Virus record (IMG/VR): IMGVR_UViG_3300009320_000041
Location: 1 to 41,684 of that record
DNA: 41,684 nucleotides
Strand: one strand, 5' to 3'
Source: a virus
Below the pieces are notes generated by a model. That model was not told the origin of the DNA, searched no databases, and saw nothing but the letters and a program-made list of their open reading frames with translations. How positions within the stretch are numbered: the stretch's first letter is position 1; each line of letters starts with the position of its first letter. The translations under genes and the position numbers were made by a program. Below are positions 1 through 8,819 of this stretch, in pieces.

Positions 1-119
1 AACATAGCATAAAAAGTATCAAAAACAAAAACTATCCATTGAGTCAATTTTTCAGCTAATAAACCTAACAAACCCGTTATTCCTCCTGTATCATACGCTT
101 CCTTAAATTCAACTAATAA
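1..119. repeat. Left copy of 119-bp exact terminal direct repeat
   Basis: Bases 1-119 are identical to 41566-41684. An open reading frame (tape measure) runs through both copies in the same frame, so the two ends join without damage. The simplest reading is the overlap left when an assembler closes a circular or circularly permuted genome. A length of 119 equals a common assembly k-mer, which favours this over a physical terminal repeat. Confidence 0.95.
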
Positions 120-1004
120 CGCTATAAATCCAAGAATTGCATCTATAAGACCCTGAAGTACCTCGGCTATCCCAACTCCAACTTCGAATCCTTTATTAGT
201 TTCTTTTATATTTTCAAATTCACCTTCTCCAAATAATTTATCAAATCTTTCTGCTCCTGCAAATTGTGCTATAAAACCAATAACTGCTGAAATTGCTCCA
301 TGAATTATCTGTATAAGTAAAGTTATAACTCCACCTAACTGATCTCCCAGAAGACTACTCAATACCTCTCTTATCTTATCAAAATCTAGTAATAAAAAGC
401 TTTTTATCCAACCAGCGAACATTTGAAATAATGGAATTAATACTCCTGCTATTTGATCTTTCATTGCGATAAGTTTTCCTCCAACATCCTTAACCACTAT
501 AGCTATCCCACCAAATAAGTCTCCCCCCATTATTTTTCCCATAACTTTCTGCATTACTTCTCCAGAAGGTGCAAAAGCCTTCATCATTAAATTGAATAAC
601 GGCATTATAGTCATATTGATTAACTTAGCCATTAGAGACATAATCATAAGAAATGGAATTAATAAGGGAATTATTAGATTTACAAAAGGTTCCACCATTT
701 TTGTAATTAATTGTAACATTGAACTCCAAATCTTTATAACACCTCTAAAAGCACCATAAAGGGCACCTACAATATCAGCTGATAGTTTAAGTATTATGCC
801 GATACCTACCAAAGTAGCAAGGATATTCGCCAATAAAACAGCGGGATTTCCACCTGCTCCTGAAACTGCTTCACCAACTCCTCCGCCAATACCTCCTTTT
901 ATTGATCCTACTGCTTTTTCTAACTCACCTTTTAGTGAATCACTTAAACCCTTTGCATTGACATTTCCGATCTCAAGATCGACAAGTACTTTAGTATCTG
1001 CCAT
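1..1004 (-). CDS. Tape measure protein, N-terminal part (continues across the circular junction)
   Basis: The frame opens at ATG 1004 (MADTKVLVDLEIGNVNAKG) in a TAATG overlap with the preceding tail chaperone extension, and is still open at base 1. Joined to 41565-41109 it gives 486 residues. The N-terminus is charged, followed by a glycine-rich stretch and then repeated long hydrophobic segments, as in tape measure proteins, which set tail length and are threaded through the tail tube. Position directly after the tail chaperone and before distal tail genes fits. At the usual 0.15 nm per residue it would specify a tail of roughly 70 nm, which is short. No lytic domain was recognised. Confidence 0.85.
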   Translation of the reverse strand, partial: MADTKVLVDLEIGNVNAKGLSDSLKGELEKAVGSIKGGIGGGVGEAVSGAGGNPAVLLANILATLVGIGIILKLSADIVGALYGAFRGVIKIWSSMLQLITKMVEPFVNLIIPLLIPFLMIMSLMAKLINMTIMPLFNLMMKAFAPSGEVMQKVMGKIMGGDLFGGIAIVVKDVGGKLIAMKDQIAGVLIPLFQMFAGWIKSFLLLDFDKIREVLSSLLGDQLGGVITLLIQIIHGAISAVIGFIAQFAGAERFDKLFGEGEFENIKETNKGFEVGVGIAEVLQGLIDAILGFIALLVEFKEAYDTGGITGLLGLLAEKLTQWIVFVFDTFYAM

Positions 1005-1288
1005 TACATCATACCTTTTATTTTTCTTTTCATTTGTTTAGGTTCTGGTTGATTTTTCCCTCTTCCAGATAAAATAGCCCTGTAAGCTTCCAACATATGC
1101 GGATCTTGTTCGTCTATCTCCTTTGGAGTCCATCCAAAAGTTTCAGACAAACTTAAATAATCCATATATATAACCACAGATGGGTCTATTTTCTTCAGCT
1201 TTATCAAGTATTTTATTGTTTCCTGACCTTGTTTTTCCTTATTTAATAACTCACCTACAACAGTCAGGCTTTCGTAAAATCCTTGTTT
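1004..1288 (-). CDS. Tail assembly chaperone, -1 frameshift extension (GT-like)
   Basis: This frame opens after a TAA at 1289-1291 and stops at 1004-1006. It overlaps the 3' end of the upstream chaperone ORF and has no convincing ATG or ribosome-binding site of its own; a TTG at 1207 is the only listed start and lacks a close SD. It reads well as a continuation (FYESLTVVGELLNKEK, then KKIDPSVVIYMDYLSLS). In long-tailed phages the gene just before the tape measure normally encodes a G/GT pair joined by a -1 slip. Here a slip around 1273-1279 (T TTT ACG in phase) would give a fusion of about 204 residues. The GT form would bind the tail tube subunit and tape measure. The exact slip site is uncertain. 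Confidence 0.7.
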   Translation of the reverse strand, partial: KQGFYESLTVVGELLNKEKQGQETIKYLIKLKKIDPSVVIYMDYLSLSETFGWTPKEIDEQDPHMLEAYRAILSGRGKNQPEPKQMKRKIKGMM

Positions 1289-1617
1289 TTATCACCCAAA
1301 CCTAAACTTTTGTTTAACCAACCGTAAATCTCCTGCAAATCTTCATTTGCTATTTTGTAGCAATCCTCCTTCTTTTTTATTAGCTCATTCTGACTAAGCT
1401 CAGCCAAAAACTCATTCTTTTTATCTTCAACAGATAGCATAAGCTCAGTGCCCTTATGCGGGTCTTTCTTAATATCCTCTTCAGTTTCAAAGCCTTTAGC
1501 TTCTACTACTAAATCAGCTTGGAATTGAGTCCACCTTCTTTTATAAAAATTAGAAGGTCTCATGAACTCCAGCTTAACTGGTTTTCCTTCCATTTCTACT
1601 TCAAACACCTTCACCAC
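1264..1617 (-). CDS. Tail assembly chaperone (G-like)
   Basis: An acidic and lysine-rich protein of 117 residues, started at GTG 1617 because GAGGTG lies 6 nt upstream; a GTG at 1626 is in frame but overlaps that SD. It lies between the tail tube gene and the tape measure, the fixed place of tail assembly chaperones, which are weakly conserved in sequence. The last codons overlap the -1 frame described at 1004-1288. Expected role: keep the tape measure soluble and recruit tail tube subunits; it should not be in the finished virion. The assignment rests on position, size and the frameshift arrangement. Confidence 0.65.
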   Translation of the reverse strand: MVKVFEVEMEGKPVKLEFMRPSNFYKRRWTQFQADLVVEAKGFETEEDIKKDPHKGTELMLSVEDKKNEFLAELSQNELIKKKEDCYKIANEDLQEIYGWLNKSLGLGDKNKDFTKA

Positions 1618-1632
1618 AAATAACACCTCTTA

Positions 1633-2595
1633 CTACCAGTTTGCACTAGTAACTTGGTCAGTAAATGAACAAGAACTTATGATTCCAGATCCAGATATAT
1701 CATATACTACAAAGTCATCAAATCTAGCTGCAATTGACCAATCTTTTACTTGACATCCAACCAAGTTAAACGCCATTCTTCTTTTTCCAGAACCTAATGC
1801 GATTCCATTGTCCGCTTTAACAGTAGTTGTAAATGATGTTACCTCTGTAGCAGTAATTCCAGCAGCTGCACCAGTTAGTCTTGCTAGTTGAGTAGTATCT
1901 GAAAGACCAATGGTTGCTCTCCAATCAGTATTTGTATGGTGTGAACTTCCGTCTACCGATTCTCTTCCACCCATTCCGTGGAATACTTTAGAGTTTTTAT
2001 TTACTGTTAGTTCCCAACTTTGAACATAATCTATATTAGAACCTGCTATCTCTAATCCACATTCAAAACCTCTTAATGGAGCTCCAGTATTAACAACTGC
2101 TGCAGTTGCGGTTGTTCCTGATAAATCTACATCTTTCCATGTAAAGTCTGATCTTAAACTAAGTTCTGCATCTAAAGCTGATGAAATAGTAGTAGAACCG
2201 AATAAGACACCTACATATGCCCCCACAAAATCGGAAGCTCCTTGCTCATGAGATACTTCCATTGCATAAGTATCAAGTTCTTCGGACCAAACCATCGTGT
2301 GAACCCAGTCTCCAGTAGTTTCTACGTGAGTTGTAGTTCCGCCAAAAATACAATATTCTAATGGTCTTCCATGCTGAAGTTTAGCTTCAATAGAGCCTTT
2401 TCCGTTTACTTTTCCACCTTTTACATAAACAGCTCTAGATTGTCCTAGTCCGTGCTGTTCTGCAGTAGATTGATCTGGATTTACAGTTACGTTTTGAACC
2501 AAACCAAAATCTTTATTAGCTGTTCCACCAGTACCATAGGAAGTCTCTGCCCCTAACAATACCGTACTCAAAAATCCTCTAGGAATTGTCGTCAT
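1633..2595 (-). CDS. Major tail tube protein
   Basis: A protein of 320 residues beginning MTTIPRGFLSTVLLGAETSY with SD GAAGGTGAAG. It is beta-rich, with a typical opening of archaeal and phage tail tube proteins (an early G-x-E-T-S-Y-G segment) and a C-terminal strand-rich half with LVGCQVKDWSIAARFDD. It sits upstream of the chaperone and tape measure and downstream of neck genes. Tail tube proteins polymerise into the DNA-conducting tube; no separate sheath gene is present, which supports a siphovirus-like tail. Family assignment is from context and overall shape. Confidence 0.75.
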   Translation of the reverse strand: MTTIPRGFLSTVLLGAETSYGTGGTANKDFGLVQNVTVNPDQSTAEQHGLGQSRAVYVKGGKVNGKGSIEAKLQHGRPLEYCIFGGTTTHVETTGDWVHTMVWSEELDTYAMEVSHEQGASDFVGAYVGVLFGSTTISSALDAELSLRSDFTWKDVDLSGTTATAAVVNTGAPLRGFECGLEIAGSNIDYVQSWELTVNKNSKVFHGMGGRESVDGSSHHTNTDWRATIGLSDTTQLARLTGAAAGITATEVTSFTTTVKADNGIALGSGKRRMAFNLVGCQVKDWSIAARFDDFVVYDISGSGIISSCSFTDQVTSANW

Positions 2596-2786
2596 TCTTC
2601 TTCACCTTCTTTATCTTTTTTTCTCCTACTTTTTCTAGTAGGTTTTTCTTCAGATATAACCGTAAGATACCCCTTTGGGACTGTTTTAAGTTCATCTTCA
2701 CTAAATCCATATTCTTCGCCTTCTTTTATCTCATAAACTGTAGTTCCGATACGAAGATTTACAGTTTGTAATGCTCTAACTTTCAT
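2592..2786 (-). CDS. Small structural-module protein with basic-acidic tail
   Basis: A protein of 64 residues, start ATG with AGGTG 7 nt upstream, 3' end overlapping the tail tube start by 4 nt. The N-terminal 45 residues look like a small beta fold (LRIGTTVYEIKEGEEYGF), like short head-tail proteins that follow a connector; the C-terminal 20 residues are almost all charged (KSRRKKDKEGEEE). Function not recognised; it is probably translated together with the tail tube. Confidence 0.6.
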   Translation of the reverse strand: MKVRALQTVNLRIGTTVYEIKEGEEYGFSEDELKTVPKGYLTVISEEKPTRKSRRKKDKEGEEE

Positions 2787-2794
2787 AATAACAC

Positions 2795-3517
2795 CTAACT
2801 TTGATCGTAATATCTTGCTTCGATAGTTATATCCTTTCTAAAGATTCCCATATCTTCTTCTGATCTTATTCTTTCTGATCTAACTATCTTCCAGTCATAA
2901 AATTTCCAAGGAATTACTTGTCTGTTTGTTTCAAAATAGTTAATAATTTGTTCAGATATTGCATTTACTAAATCCATGTTTTTATATTTAATACTACTAT
3001 ACGTATAATCTTCAGTTAGTTTTCTATTTCTAACTATAACTTTACCTCTGAATGTTACCAAATCTCCCATTTTAGAATTATAACTGCTGTAAATTCCCAT
3101 ACCTGGAGTTTCGTAATCAAAAGCTACGCTATCAACAGTTATTCTTGGAAAAGTTCCGCTGTTTTGATATGGATGGTCGTCATAAATCCATTGTTTTACT
3201 GTTTGATAAATAACTTCTATATTATCGTCATCGTCTGAAGGCGTACTACCACTCCAGGTAATAGTTCCAGCACTAGAATCAAGATCAAAATCTACACCGT
3301 CAGTTTTAGCAGTACCGTCTAATTTAACTATGAATCTTCCACCTGAAGATGGTTTTCTTTCTAAGTAATTAACTTGAGAAGCAGTTCCATCTCCACTAAA
3401 TAGTTGAGTATAATTAGCATAACCACGAGACGCATTAGAAAGAGGATCTGTAACATTGAAGGTTAAGAAATGTCTTATCATATAAGTAACAACGTCAGCT
3501 GTTTTCAGATTCTTCAT
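2795..3517 (-). CDS. Putative tail completion or terminator protein
   Basis: A protein of 240 residues beginning MKNLKTADVVTYMIRHFLTF. The C-terminal part (alternating strands with DITIEARYYDQS at the end) and the location between the gp10-like neck protein and the tail tube fit a tail terminator, the hexamer that caps the tube before joining the head. A middle part (YLERKPSSGGRFIVKLDGTA) resembles a small beta insert also seen in viral fibres and hubs. Start ATG 3517 has GAGGAAG upstream. The role is inferred from order, not from a recognised motif. Confidence 0.55.
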   Translation of the reverse strand: MKNLKTADVVTYMIRHFLTFNVTDPLSNASRGYANYTQLFSGDGTASQVNYLERKPSSGGRFIVKLDGTAKTDGVDFDLDSSAGTITWSGSTPSDDDDNIEVIYQTVKQWIYDDHPYQNSGTFPRITVDSVAFDYETPGMGIYSSYNSKMGDLVTFRGKVIVRNRKLTEDYTYSSIKYKNMDLVNAISEQIINYFETNRQVIPWKFYDWKIVRSERIRSEEDMGIFRKDITIEARYYDQS

Positions 3518-3617
3518 GGACTTCCTCGTGATTTTAAGGCACTTGCCTACTCACTTCTACCATAACACCACGAACAAGATAAACTATTATATTAATGAAA
3601 CTTTAAATATTTTTCGG
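3518..3617 (-). promoter_or_regulatory. Intergenic leader with possible internal TATA box
   Basis: A 100-bp gap inside an otherwise packed operon. On the minus strand it has AAATATTTAAAG near 3601-3610, a plausible TATA box. A 9-codon micro-ORF (MVEVSRQVP) follows, starting about 20 nt later in predicted RNA terms behind a GGTGTT SD. There is also a near-palindrome AGGCAAGTGCCT at 3538-3549. These could mark an internal promoter for the tail genes or an RNA processing site. None is proven. Confidence 0.35.
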
Positions 3618-4061
3618 TCAAACTCTCGATAAAGTGTCAATAAATACACTACTGTCGAAGTATCTGTCTACAAAGTATCTTGGATGTATTCCTTTTACTT
3701 TCTTTAAGAATACATTCTCATCTGGGAATCCTAAAGCACTAGCTATCTTTGAGTTTTTGAAATGGAGTGCTTTTGCCTTTAGTGGTACTATTGATCCTCC
3801 TGGTCCTTGTCCTGCATGTGCTGGATTATAAATTCCAGTTCCTTCGTTTAACCATATCCATACTGGAGATTTAGTTATTACTCTGAAACCATTTTTTGTT
3901 TCTTCTACTATTAAGTCATCTGCTATTGAGCTAGAATGTTTATTTGGAAGTTCGTTTACTATTATGTCATCAACTGTCTTTTTTCCTGCTTTTACAAGTT
4001 TTGATTTAACTACTTCAAATAGTTTTCTTTCTACTTCCACTAGATTCTTTATTCTAACCAC
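3618..4061 (-). CDS. HK97 gp10-like neck / head-tail joining protein
   Basis: A protein of 147 residues with the family layout of HK97 gp10-like proteins: a helical N-terminus, then a central WLNEGTGIYNPAHAG segment, then PLKAKALHFKN and VFLKKVKGIHPRYFVDRYF near the end. Proteins of this family join head and tail after packaging. Start is GTG 4061, 3 bases before the end of the upstream stop region and with GAGGGTT as SD. It lies between the adaptor-like gene and the tail terminator, as expected. Confidence 0.8.
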   Translation of the reverse strand: MVRIKNLVEVERKLFEVVKSKLVKAGKKTVDDIIVNELPNKHSSSIADDLIVEETKNGFRVITKSPVWIWLNEGTGIYNPAHAGQGPGGSIVPLKAKALHFKNSKIASALGFPDENVFLKKVKGIHPRYFVDRYFDSSVFIDTLSRV

Positions 4062-4063
4062 TT

Positions 4064-4774
4064 TTAACCCTCATATAGGTAACTGTTAGGATCGCTGTAA
4101 TCGCTATTTTTAACTCTTCTGATAACTCCTGATCCTGATTCAGATGTTGAAGATAGAGTTGACATAAACATATCTACAGAGTTATTGTATTCTTCTTTCC
4201 ACATATTTATCTTACTTATTCTAATATCTGGATTTATGAAGTTTTCTCCTAGGTTCATGAAGTATTTAATGGCTGATTTTAAGATTATTAGTTTTTTCTT
4301 TAGTTTTATGTAGTCTGAGTTAGTTGAATTTACTAAATCTGGTACATCCTGATTTACTGTGCTTTCTGATCCTTCTAAATAAGATTTAATAGCATCAGTG
4401 CTTATAGCATTATCAGCTGGAATATCAATATATCCTAGAAATTCACTAACTGTGACTAAATTCTCCTGATTTTCATAAACTTCAAACTGTTCATCCGTAA
4501 CTTTAGTTACATCTCCACTGTCATAAGCTACATTTATTACTGAATAGAACATACCTGCAGTATCAGTAGCAGTTGTTTGAATAGTATAGAAAGCTAGTCC
4601 ATTAGTTGCATCTGTAACTGAACAAAGAGCAACAAACTTAGACGCATTATTTCCTGTGTTGTACCACGTTGCAGTAACCACTGAGCTTGTTAAATCTACT
4701 GGAGTTCCTGCATCAGTATCTAAAGTTAAGTTAAATGTTTCTCCTATTGTTCCTTTGAATATTCTTTTAACCAT
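4064..4774 (-). CDS. Head-tail connector-like protein with Ig-like N-terminal domain
   Basis: A protein of 236 residues. Residues 1-100 (GTIGETFNLTLDTDAGTPVD, then a strand-rich region) resemble the small Ig-like domain found at the N-terminus of BppU-type baseplate proteins. Residues about 105-200 are helical (VTVSEFLGYIDIPADNA, then KLKKKLIILKSAIKYFMNLG) and resemble gp6-type adaptor proteins that dock under the portal. The fusion would be unusual for a connector. SD GGTGATATT precedes the ATG. It is followed directly by the gp10-like gene, which supports a neck role. Domain identities are by appearance only. Confidence 0.5.
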   Translation of the reverse strand: MVKRIFKGTIGETFNLTLDTDAGTPVDLTSSVVTATWYNTGNNASKFVALCSVTDATNGLAFYTIQTTATDTAGMFYSVINVAYDSGDVTKVTDEQFEVYENQENLVTVSEFLGYIDIPADNAISTDAIKSYLEGSESTVNQDVPDLVNSTNSDYIKLKKKLIILKSAIKYFMNLGENFINPDIRISKINMWKEEYNNSVDMFMSTLSSTSESGSGVIRRVKNSDYSDPNSYLYEG

Positions 4775-4778
4775 AATA

Positions 4779-5072
4779 TCACCTTTTAATTATTTCAAAT
4801 ATAAATTTAATTAATCCTCCGAATACAACCATTGCAGTAGCACCTAAGCTTTTCCATAAATTAGAGAGTCCATTTCTATTATTTTCAATATCTTTTTTCA
4901 TTTCTGCTTGTTCTATTCTAACACTATTTATCACGTCTAGTTTTGTTTCTATTCTGCTTATTTTACTTAATACGTCTGAGTGATTTTGTGTTAGTTTAGT
5001 ATCGATGTCTTTAATCATGTATCTTAGAACCACAGGGGTTATCTCTTCATGTTTGACATCTTTTATAGTCAT
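4779..5072 (-). CDS. Coiled-coil protein with C-terminal membrane helix
   Basis: A protein of 97 residues. Residues 20-70 form a heptad-like helix (TKLTQNHSDVLSKISRIETK), and residues about 76-95 (GATAMVVFGGLIKFIFEIIK) form one membrane helix followed by a basic end. This matches the layout of XhlA-type haemolysin-like phage membrane proteins, which assist lysis, but could also be a membrane anchor for a virion fibre. It follows the LamG adhesin gene with a 6-nt gap. Function uncertain. Confidence 0.6.
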   Translation of the reverse strand: MTIKDVKHEEITPVVLRYMIKDIDTKLTQNHSDVLSKISRIETKLDVINSVRIEQAEMKKDIENNRNGLSNLWKSLGATAMVVFGGLIKFIFEIIKR

Positions 5073-5078
5073 TAATTA

Positions 5079-7208
5079 TCACTCTATGTATGGAATAAAC
5101 CTAAAGTTCCGTATTCTATTGTCTGTTTGTGCTTCATAAAGTACAAAATTTGAAGATGTCCATGTTGTATCTGTGAACGGCATTGCTCCAGCTCCACTAT
5201 CAGTAAGCATTACCCAAGCTCCAGCACTATTTAAGTAATAAGCTGTAAATACTCCAGCAGACGTCCTAGTAACTCTATATTTTTGCCATCCATGTTCTGG
5301 AAATAGTTCATTTGATGTGAACTTAAGAGCTGCTCCTCCAGCACCATTTGATTCATAAATTTGAATTGCACCTGTATTTATTACTGAGAAGAAATACGTT
5401 TCATTTGTAACAGTATAACTTGTAGCATCACTTGCCATAAAATATACTCTGCTAACTATTCCTGCAAAGTCAGGACTAATTTCAAATTCCCAAGTACCAA
5501 CTGCTTGTTTTGACGGAATAGAGATTAACCCAGTTCCTTCACATGTTAATTTCTTAGAATCTGTCTTAGCTTCGTAAAGTCTTACATCATCAAACTCAAC
5601 ATAACTTGCCCCATTTGTATCATTTACTAAGTAAAAGTTTATTCCATCTGCTTCTGCTTCAATATCAAAGTATGTCCAAGTTGTTCCATCTATTGTCCCA
5701 TGGATTACCAAACCTCCAATATAAATATCTGCACTTCCTGTTCCATCTGTTCTTGCCCAGCCTGTTATCCTATACTTTTTCCCAACTGTAAGAAGATTAG
5801 TTTTATATATTCCTGCATTATCAGCATCTGTATAAGCTACTCTTACATAAGAACTTCCAGTTACTGGATCGGTTGTTTGTTCAGTTACTGTTGCATTTCG
5901 ATATATTAACCAATTATCTAGAACTCCTCCTGTCCAATTCTCAAAATCATTATTACTCAATAATTGACTTCCAGTTCTATTACTATAAGAATCATCTACT
6001 TGCCAAGAACCAGAACCTACACTCCATTCAGTATTCTCTACAAATCCTGAAGTTACATTAGCATCGGAAACATTCCAACCTTTTCCATCTGAAATATAAA
6101 CATCATATCTAGGATTAATTTCTATAACAGTCACATCATCTACAGAACCAACAAAATTAGTGTCTCCTTTGAGGTAAATATGTCTGTCGGTAGAAGATGA
6201 ATTAATATAATAATATTCATAAGTACCATTTGCAGATATATCTGGAGCAACAACACTAGATACTCCACCAATCAGTACTTTTAAATTTCCAGCAGAATAA
6301 CCACTAACGGTTACTTGAATCTTATATTTTTTTGTAAATTCTACTACATTATTTTGATATAAATCAGTTGATGCTACTTGACTACCATCACAACTTGCTA
6401 CTCCTCCAGAAATACTCCAACCAGTTCCCTTTATCCAATCTGAATCAGCATCGAAAGTTCCATTTGTTACTAGTTCGTTTCCATATACTGGGTTGTTTGT
6501 TTGTATCTCTGGCATTGTAAATGGTCTTTCTTGTTTAGATTCTTCATATAATTGAGATACTTCTTGACCTGTAAGATTTGTATCTAATATCATTGCTTCT
6601 AATACATTTCCACCAAGAAAAGTTGCATTACCACCATTATTCCAATTTCCACAACCAATTCTTCCGTTGTCCAAACCACCTAAATCATTAAACCAATAAG
6701 TTTTATCTGTAGATGTAGAAAATGTTTGAGCAACTGCGACTCCATTTACATATAAAATTGGCTCTGTTCCATCTTGAACCAAAGCAATGTGAATCCACTC
6801 ACCGTTAACAAAAACTGCATTATCGGTATCGACAGCCCATTGCGTAGTTCCTGTTTCTCCTATTAATGCACGTAAAAGACTATTGTTAATATCAAACTGA
6901 ATCCTAGTGTCTGCGTCTGTATCTCCAAAACTTATTATCTCTTGTGTTGTTGTTGCATCAGTAGTTTTAATCCATGCTGTCCAAGTTCCAACAGTGTCAG
7001 ATGCTAAATCTCCAACTGCCGTATCAATATCAATATAATCTGTACTTCCATCAAAATTTAAAGTTTTTCCTTTTTTTGAATTTTGCCAAAAAGGAGTTCC
7101 TCCAAGTGTTCCATTATTATAATTTCCTGAATTGTCTGCAATACTACCTCTTCTGAAATCCCAGTGTCCTACAATGTTAGCCACATATTTATCTTTTATC
7201 TTAACCAT
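5079..7208 (-). CDS. LamG-type adhesin with carbohydrate-binding-like modules (receptor-binding candidate)
   Basis: A protein of 709 residues. Residues 10-225 are a LamG/concanavalin-like domain (VGHWDFRRGSIADNSGNYNN near the start, NGEWIHIALVQDG and LYVNGVAVAQ later). Residues about 245-360 and 420-545 are two jelly-roll modules of the kind that bind sugars (NPVYGNELVTNGTFD, then VGKKYRITGWARTDGTG and ASYVEFDDVRLYEA), and residues about 560-709 form a final beta domain. No signal peptide. Such proteins bind cell-surface glycans; in the virion operon it is a likely head or tail fibre. SD GGTGAGACC precedes ATG 7208. Confidence 0.75.
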   Translation of the reverse strand: MVKIKDKYVANIVGHWDFRRGSIADNSGNYNNGTLGGTPFWQNSKKGKTLNFDGSTDYIDIDTAVGDLASDTVGTWTAWIKTTDATTTQEIISFGDTDADTRIQFDINNSLLRALIGETGTTQWAVDTDNAVFVNGEWIHIALVQDGTEPILYVNGVAVAQTFSTSTDKTYWFNDLGGLDNGRIGCGNWNNGGNATFLGGNVLEAMILDTNLTGQEVSQLYEESKQERPFTMPEIQTNNPVYGNELVTNGTFDADSDWIKGTGWSISGGVASCDGSQVASTDLYQNNVVEFTKKYKIQVTVSGYSAGNLKVLIGGVSSVVAPDISANGTYEYYYINSSSTDRHIYLKGDTNFVGSVDDVTVIEINPRYDVYISDGKGWNVSDANVTSGFVENTEWSVGSGSWQVDDSYSNRTGSQLLSNNDFENWTGGVLDNWLIYRNATVTEQTTDPVTGSSYVRVAYTDADNAGIYKTNLLTVGKKYRITGWARTDGTGSADIYIGGLVIHGTIDGTTWTYFDIEAEADGINFYLVNDTNGASYVEFDDVRLYEAKTDSKKLTCEGTGLISIPSKQAVGTWEFEISPDFAGIVSRVYFMASDATSYTVTNETYFFSVINTGAIQIYESNGAGGAALKFTSNELFPEHGWQKYRVTRTSAGVFTAYYLNSAGAWVMLTDSGAGAMPFTDTTWTSSNFVLYEAQTDNRIRNFRFIPYIE

Positions 7209-7212
7209 GGTC

Positions 7213-8544
7213 TCACCTATTAAACTCCTTTAAAGTTTTTTCATGAAGCCATCTAATCTGTGTTGGTGTTAGTGCATCTCTCTTTACAATTGGAAACTTA
7301 AGTGCTCCGTCAACTTGCCAGTGTAATGTTGTTAGTGCGCCAATCATAAATGGTGTTGACTTTTCCCAAGAACCAGTTTTTGTAATTGTTGTTCCTCCAG
7401 CATTTTTCAATTCTCCATCCATGTATAAATAGACTTTGTTAGTATCGGTTCTATCTACCACAGCAGCATAAGAATGCCAAAATATATCATCTATAACATT
7501 CAAAGCAATTATATTCTGACTTCCTACTCCACCATCGTTACATTGAAATTGTAAATCTCTTGATCCTTCTTCTCCAAAATAATAACCTGGTTCATTTACT
7601 AAAGTACCAATATTTTTAGAAAAGAATATGTTTTGAGTTTTTGTATCTAATCTAGCCCAAATAAAAAAAGTCATATCTGTTGTTGCTGTAATATCTAAAC
7701 TACTTTGATCTCCACAGTTGATATAATCTCCACCATCAAAACTTGCACCGTTGTTATCTAATAATGTTGGATAAGTTGTAGCTGTACTTCCATCTCCCCA
7801 TTTAATAACATCTGATGATATATTTCCTAAGTTAGGAGTAACCTCTGTCGAACCAGTATTATAGTGACTTCTTAGAGGTAACCATAATTCAAATACAGAA
7901 GGATCAATTTCATTAAAAGTGAAAGAAGAAAATCTATCACTTACTTCTCCAGATGACCATTTTCTATTATAGGTATTTACATTTCTAATATTACCATCGA
8001 AAGTATTTGCACCAGCATTATCAGAACCAACATAAAAATTAGGAGGATCTGCTGCACTCCAAGCTGTAGCATCTGCGTCAACTATTTTATTATTATTTAA
8101 ATAAACATCTGAATCTCCAGTAGTCCCTGCAATAACTAGATGATTAAATCCATTTTGATTCCAATATGCAGAATAAGTTCCTGAAGCAACATTAACAATA
8201 TTAGTATTTCCCAAAGAGATATTTAAAGAATTTCCTCCAGCATTGTTTGCTTTTAGAACGTAATATCTACTTCCTGTTGTTGAATCGATAATATACCTTG
8301 CAACATTTTCGTCATAATCAAAATCAGGAAAAAATATTACTTCTATTGATAGGGGATCTTTTTCACTAAATAGACCTTCTGATTCAAAGCTTGCATATTG
8401 TGTACTTCCATTCAATGTAATCCCATCACTAATGGTTGGATTTCCAGTTTTAGTACCTCCATTATCTGTAAAATATGAATCGTTTATAAATGACTCTCTG
8501 AAAATCGCATCCTCTGCTTTTATTTCTGGATATAATAGGACCAT
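7213..8544 (-). CDS. Double LamG-domain adhesin
   Basis: Two concanavalin-like jelly-rolls in tandem: one at about residues 25-215 (STQYASFESEGLF, LNISLGNTNIV, then FYVGSDNAGANTFDGNIRNV) and one at 225-440 (SFDGGDYINCGDQSSLDI, then DTNKVYLYMDGELKN and FMIGALTTLHWQVDG). The ATG at 8544 is chosen over 8550 because the only SD-like sequence (GGGCG) ends immediately before the first ATG; the protein is then 443 residues. No signal peptide. Probably a virion surface protein acting with the next, larger LamG protein in host attachment. Confidence 0.72.
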   Translation of the reverse strand: MVLLYPEIKAEDAIFRESFINDSYFTDNGGTKTGNPTISDGITLNGSTQYASFESEGLFSEKDPLSIEVIFFPDFDYDENVARYIIDSTTGSRYYVLKANNAGGNSLNISLGNTNIVNVASGTYSAYWNQNGFNHLVIAGTTGDSDVYLNNNKIVDADATAWSAADPPNFYVGSDNAGANTFDGNIRNVNTYNRKWSSGEVSDRFSSFTFNEIDPSVFELWLPLRSHYNTGSTEVTPNLGNISSDVIKWGDGSTATTYPTLLDNNGASFDGGDYINCGDQSSLDITATTDMTFFIWARLDTKTQNIFFSKNIGTLVNEPGYYFGEEGSRDLQFQCNDGGVGSQNIIALNVIDDIFWHSYAAVVDRTDTNKVYLYMDGELKNAGGTTITKTGSWEKSTPFMIGALTTLHWQVDGALKFPIVKRDALTPTQIRWLHEKTLKEFNR

Positions 8545-8554
8545 TATCATCGCC

Positions 8555-8818
8555 CTACAATTCTACGGGTTCAATGGGTTCTCTTAGAGATTCTATTTTT
8601 TCATCCATTTTTCTATGTATCTCTGCTACTTGTGATCTTGTTAAACCAATAGTGCTAGCTATTGCAATATGACCGTTATTTTTCTCTACTTCTTTTAGAA
8701 GTGTAATTGCTTCTTCTACTTTTTCAGTAGTTAAACTTGGTGTTGTAGTTTTTACTGACTTATCAATTACCAAGTCTTCTAAATTCTTATTCTTCAGTAC
8801 ATCATCTATTACTCCCAT
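8555..8818 (-). CDS. Small helix-turn-helix-like protein
   Basis: A protein of 87 residues, mostly helical. Residues 38-78 (AITLLKEVEKNNGHIAIAST, then IGLTRSQVAEIHRKM) look like an HTH unit. It lies among virion genes, where a DNA-binding protein is unexpected, so it may instead be a small scaffold or a fibre chaperone. The start ATG 8818 lies just after the stop of the upstream gene, with GAGGT from that gene as SD. Confidence 0.5.
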   Translation of the reverse strand: MGVIDDVLKNKNLEDLVIDKSVKTTTPSLTTEKVEEAITLLKEVEKNNGHIAIASTIGLTRSQVAEIHRKMDEKIESLREPIEPVEL

Positions 8819-8819
8819 T

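Noticed and set aside
1-119. True direct terminal repeat of the packaged DNA
   Set aside because: Short, ends inside a coding region in both copies, and the length equals a usual assembly k-mer; circular closure is simpler.
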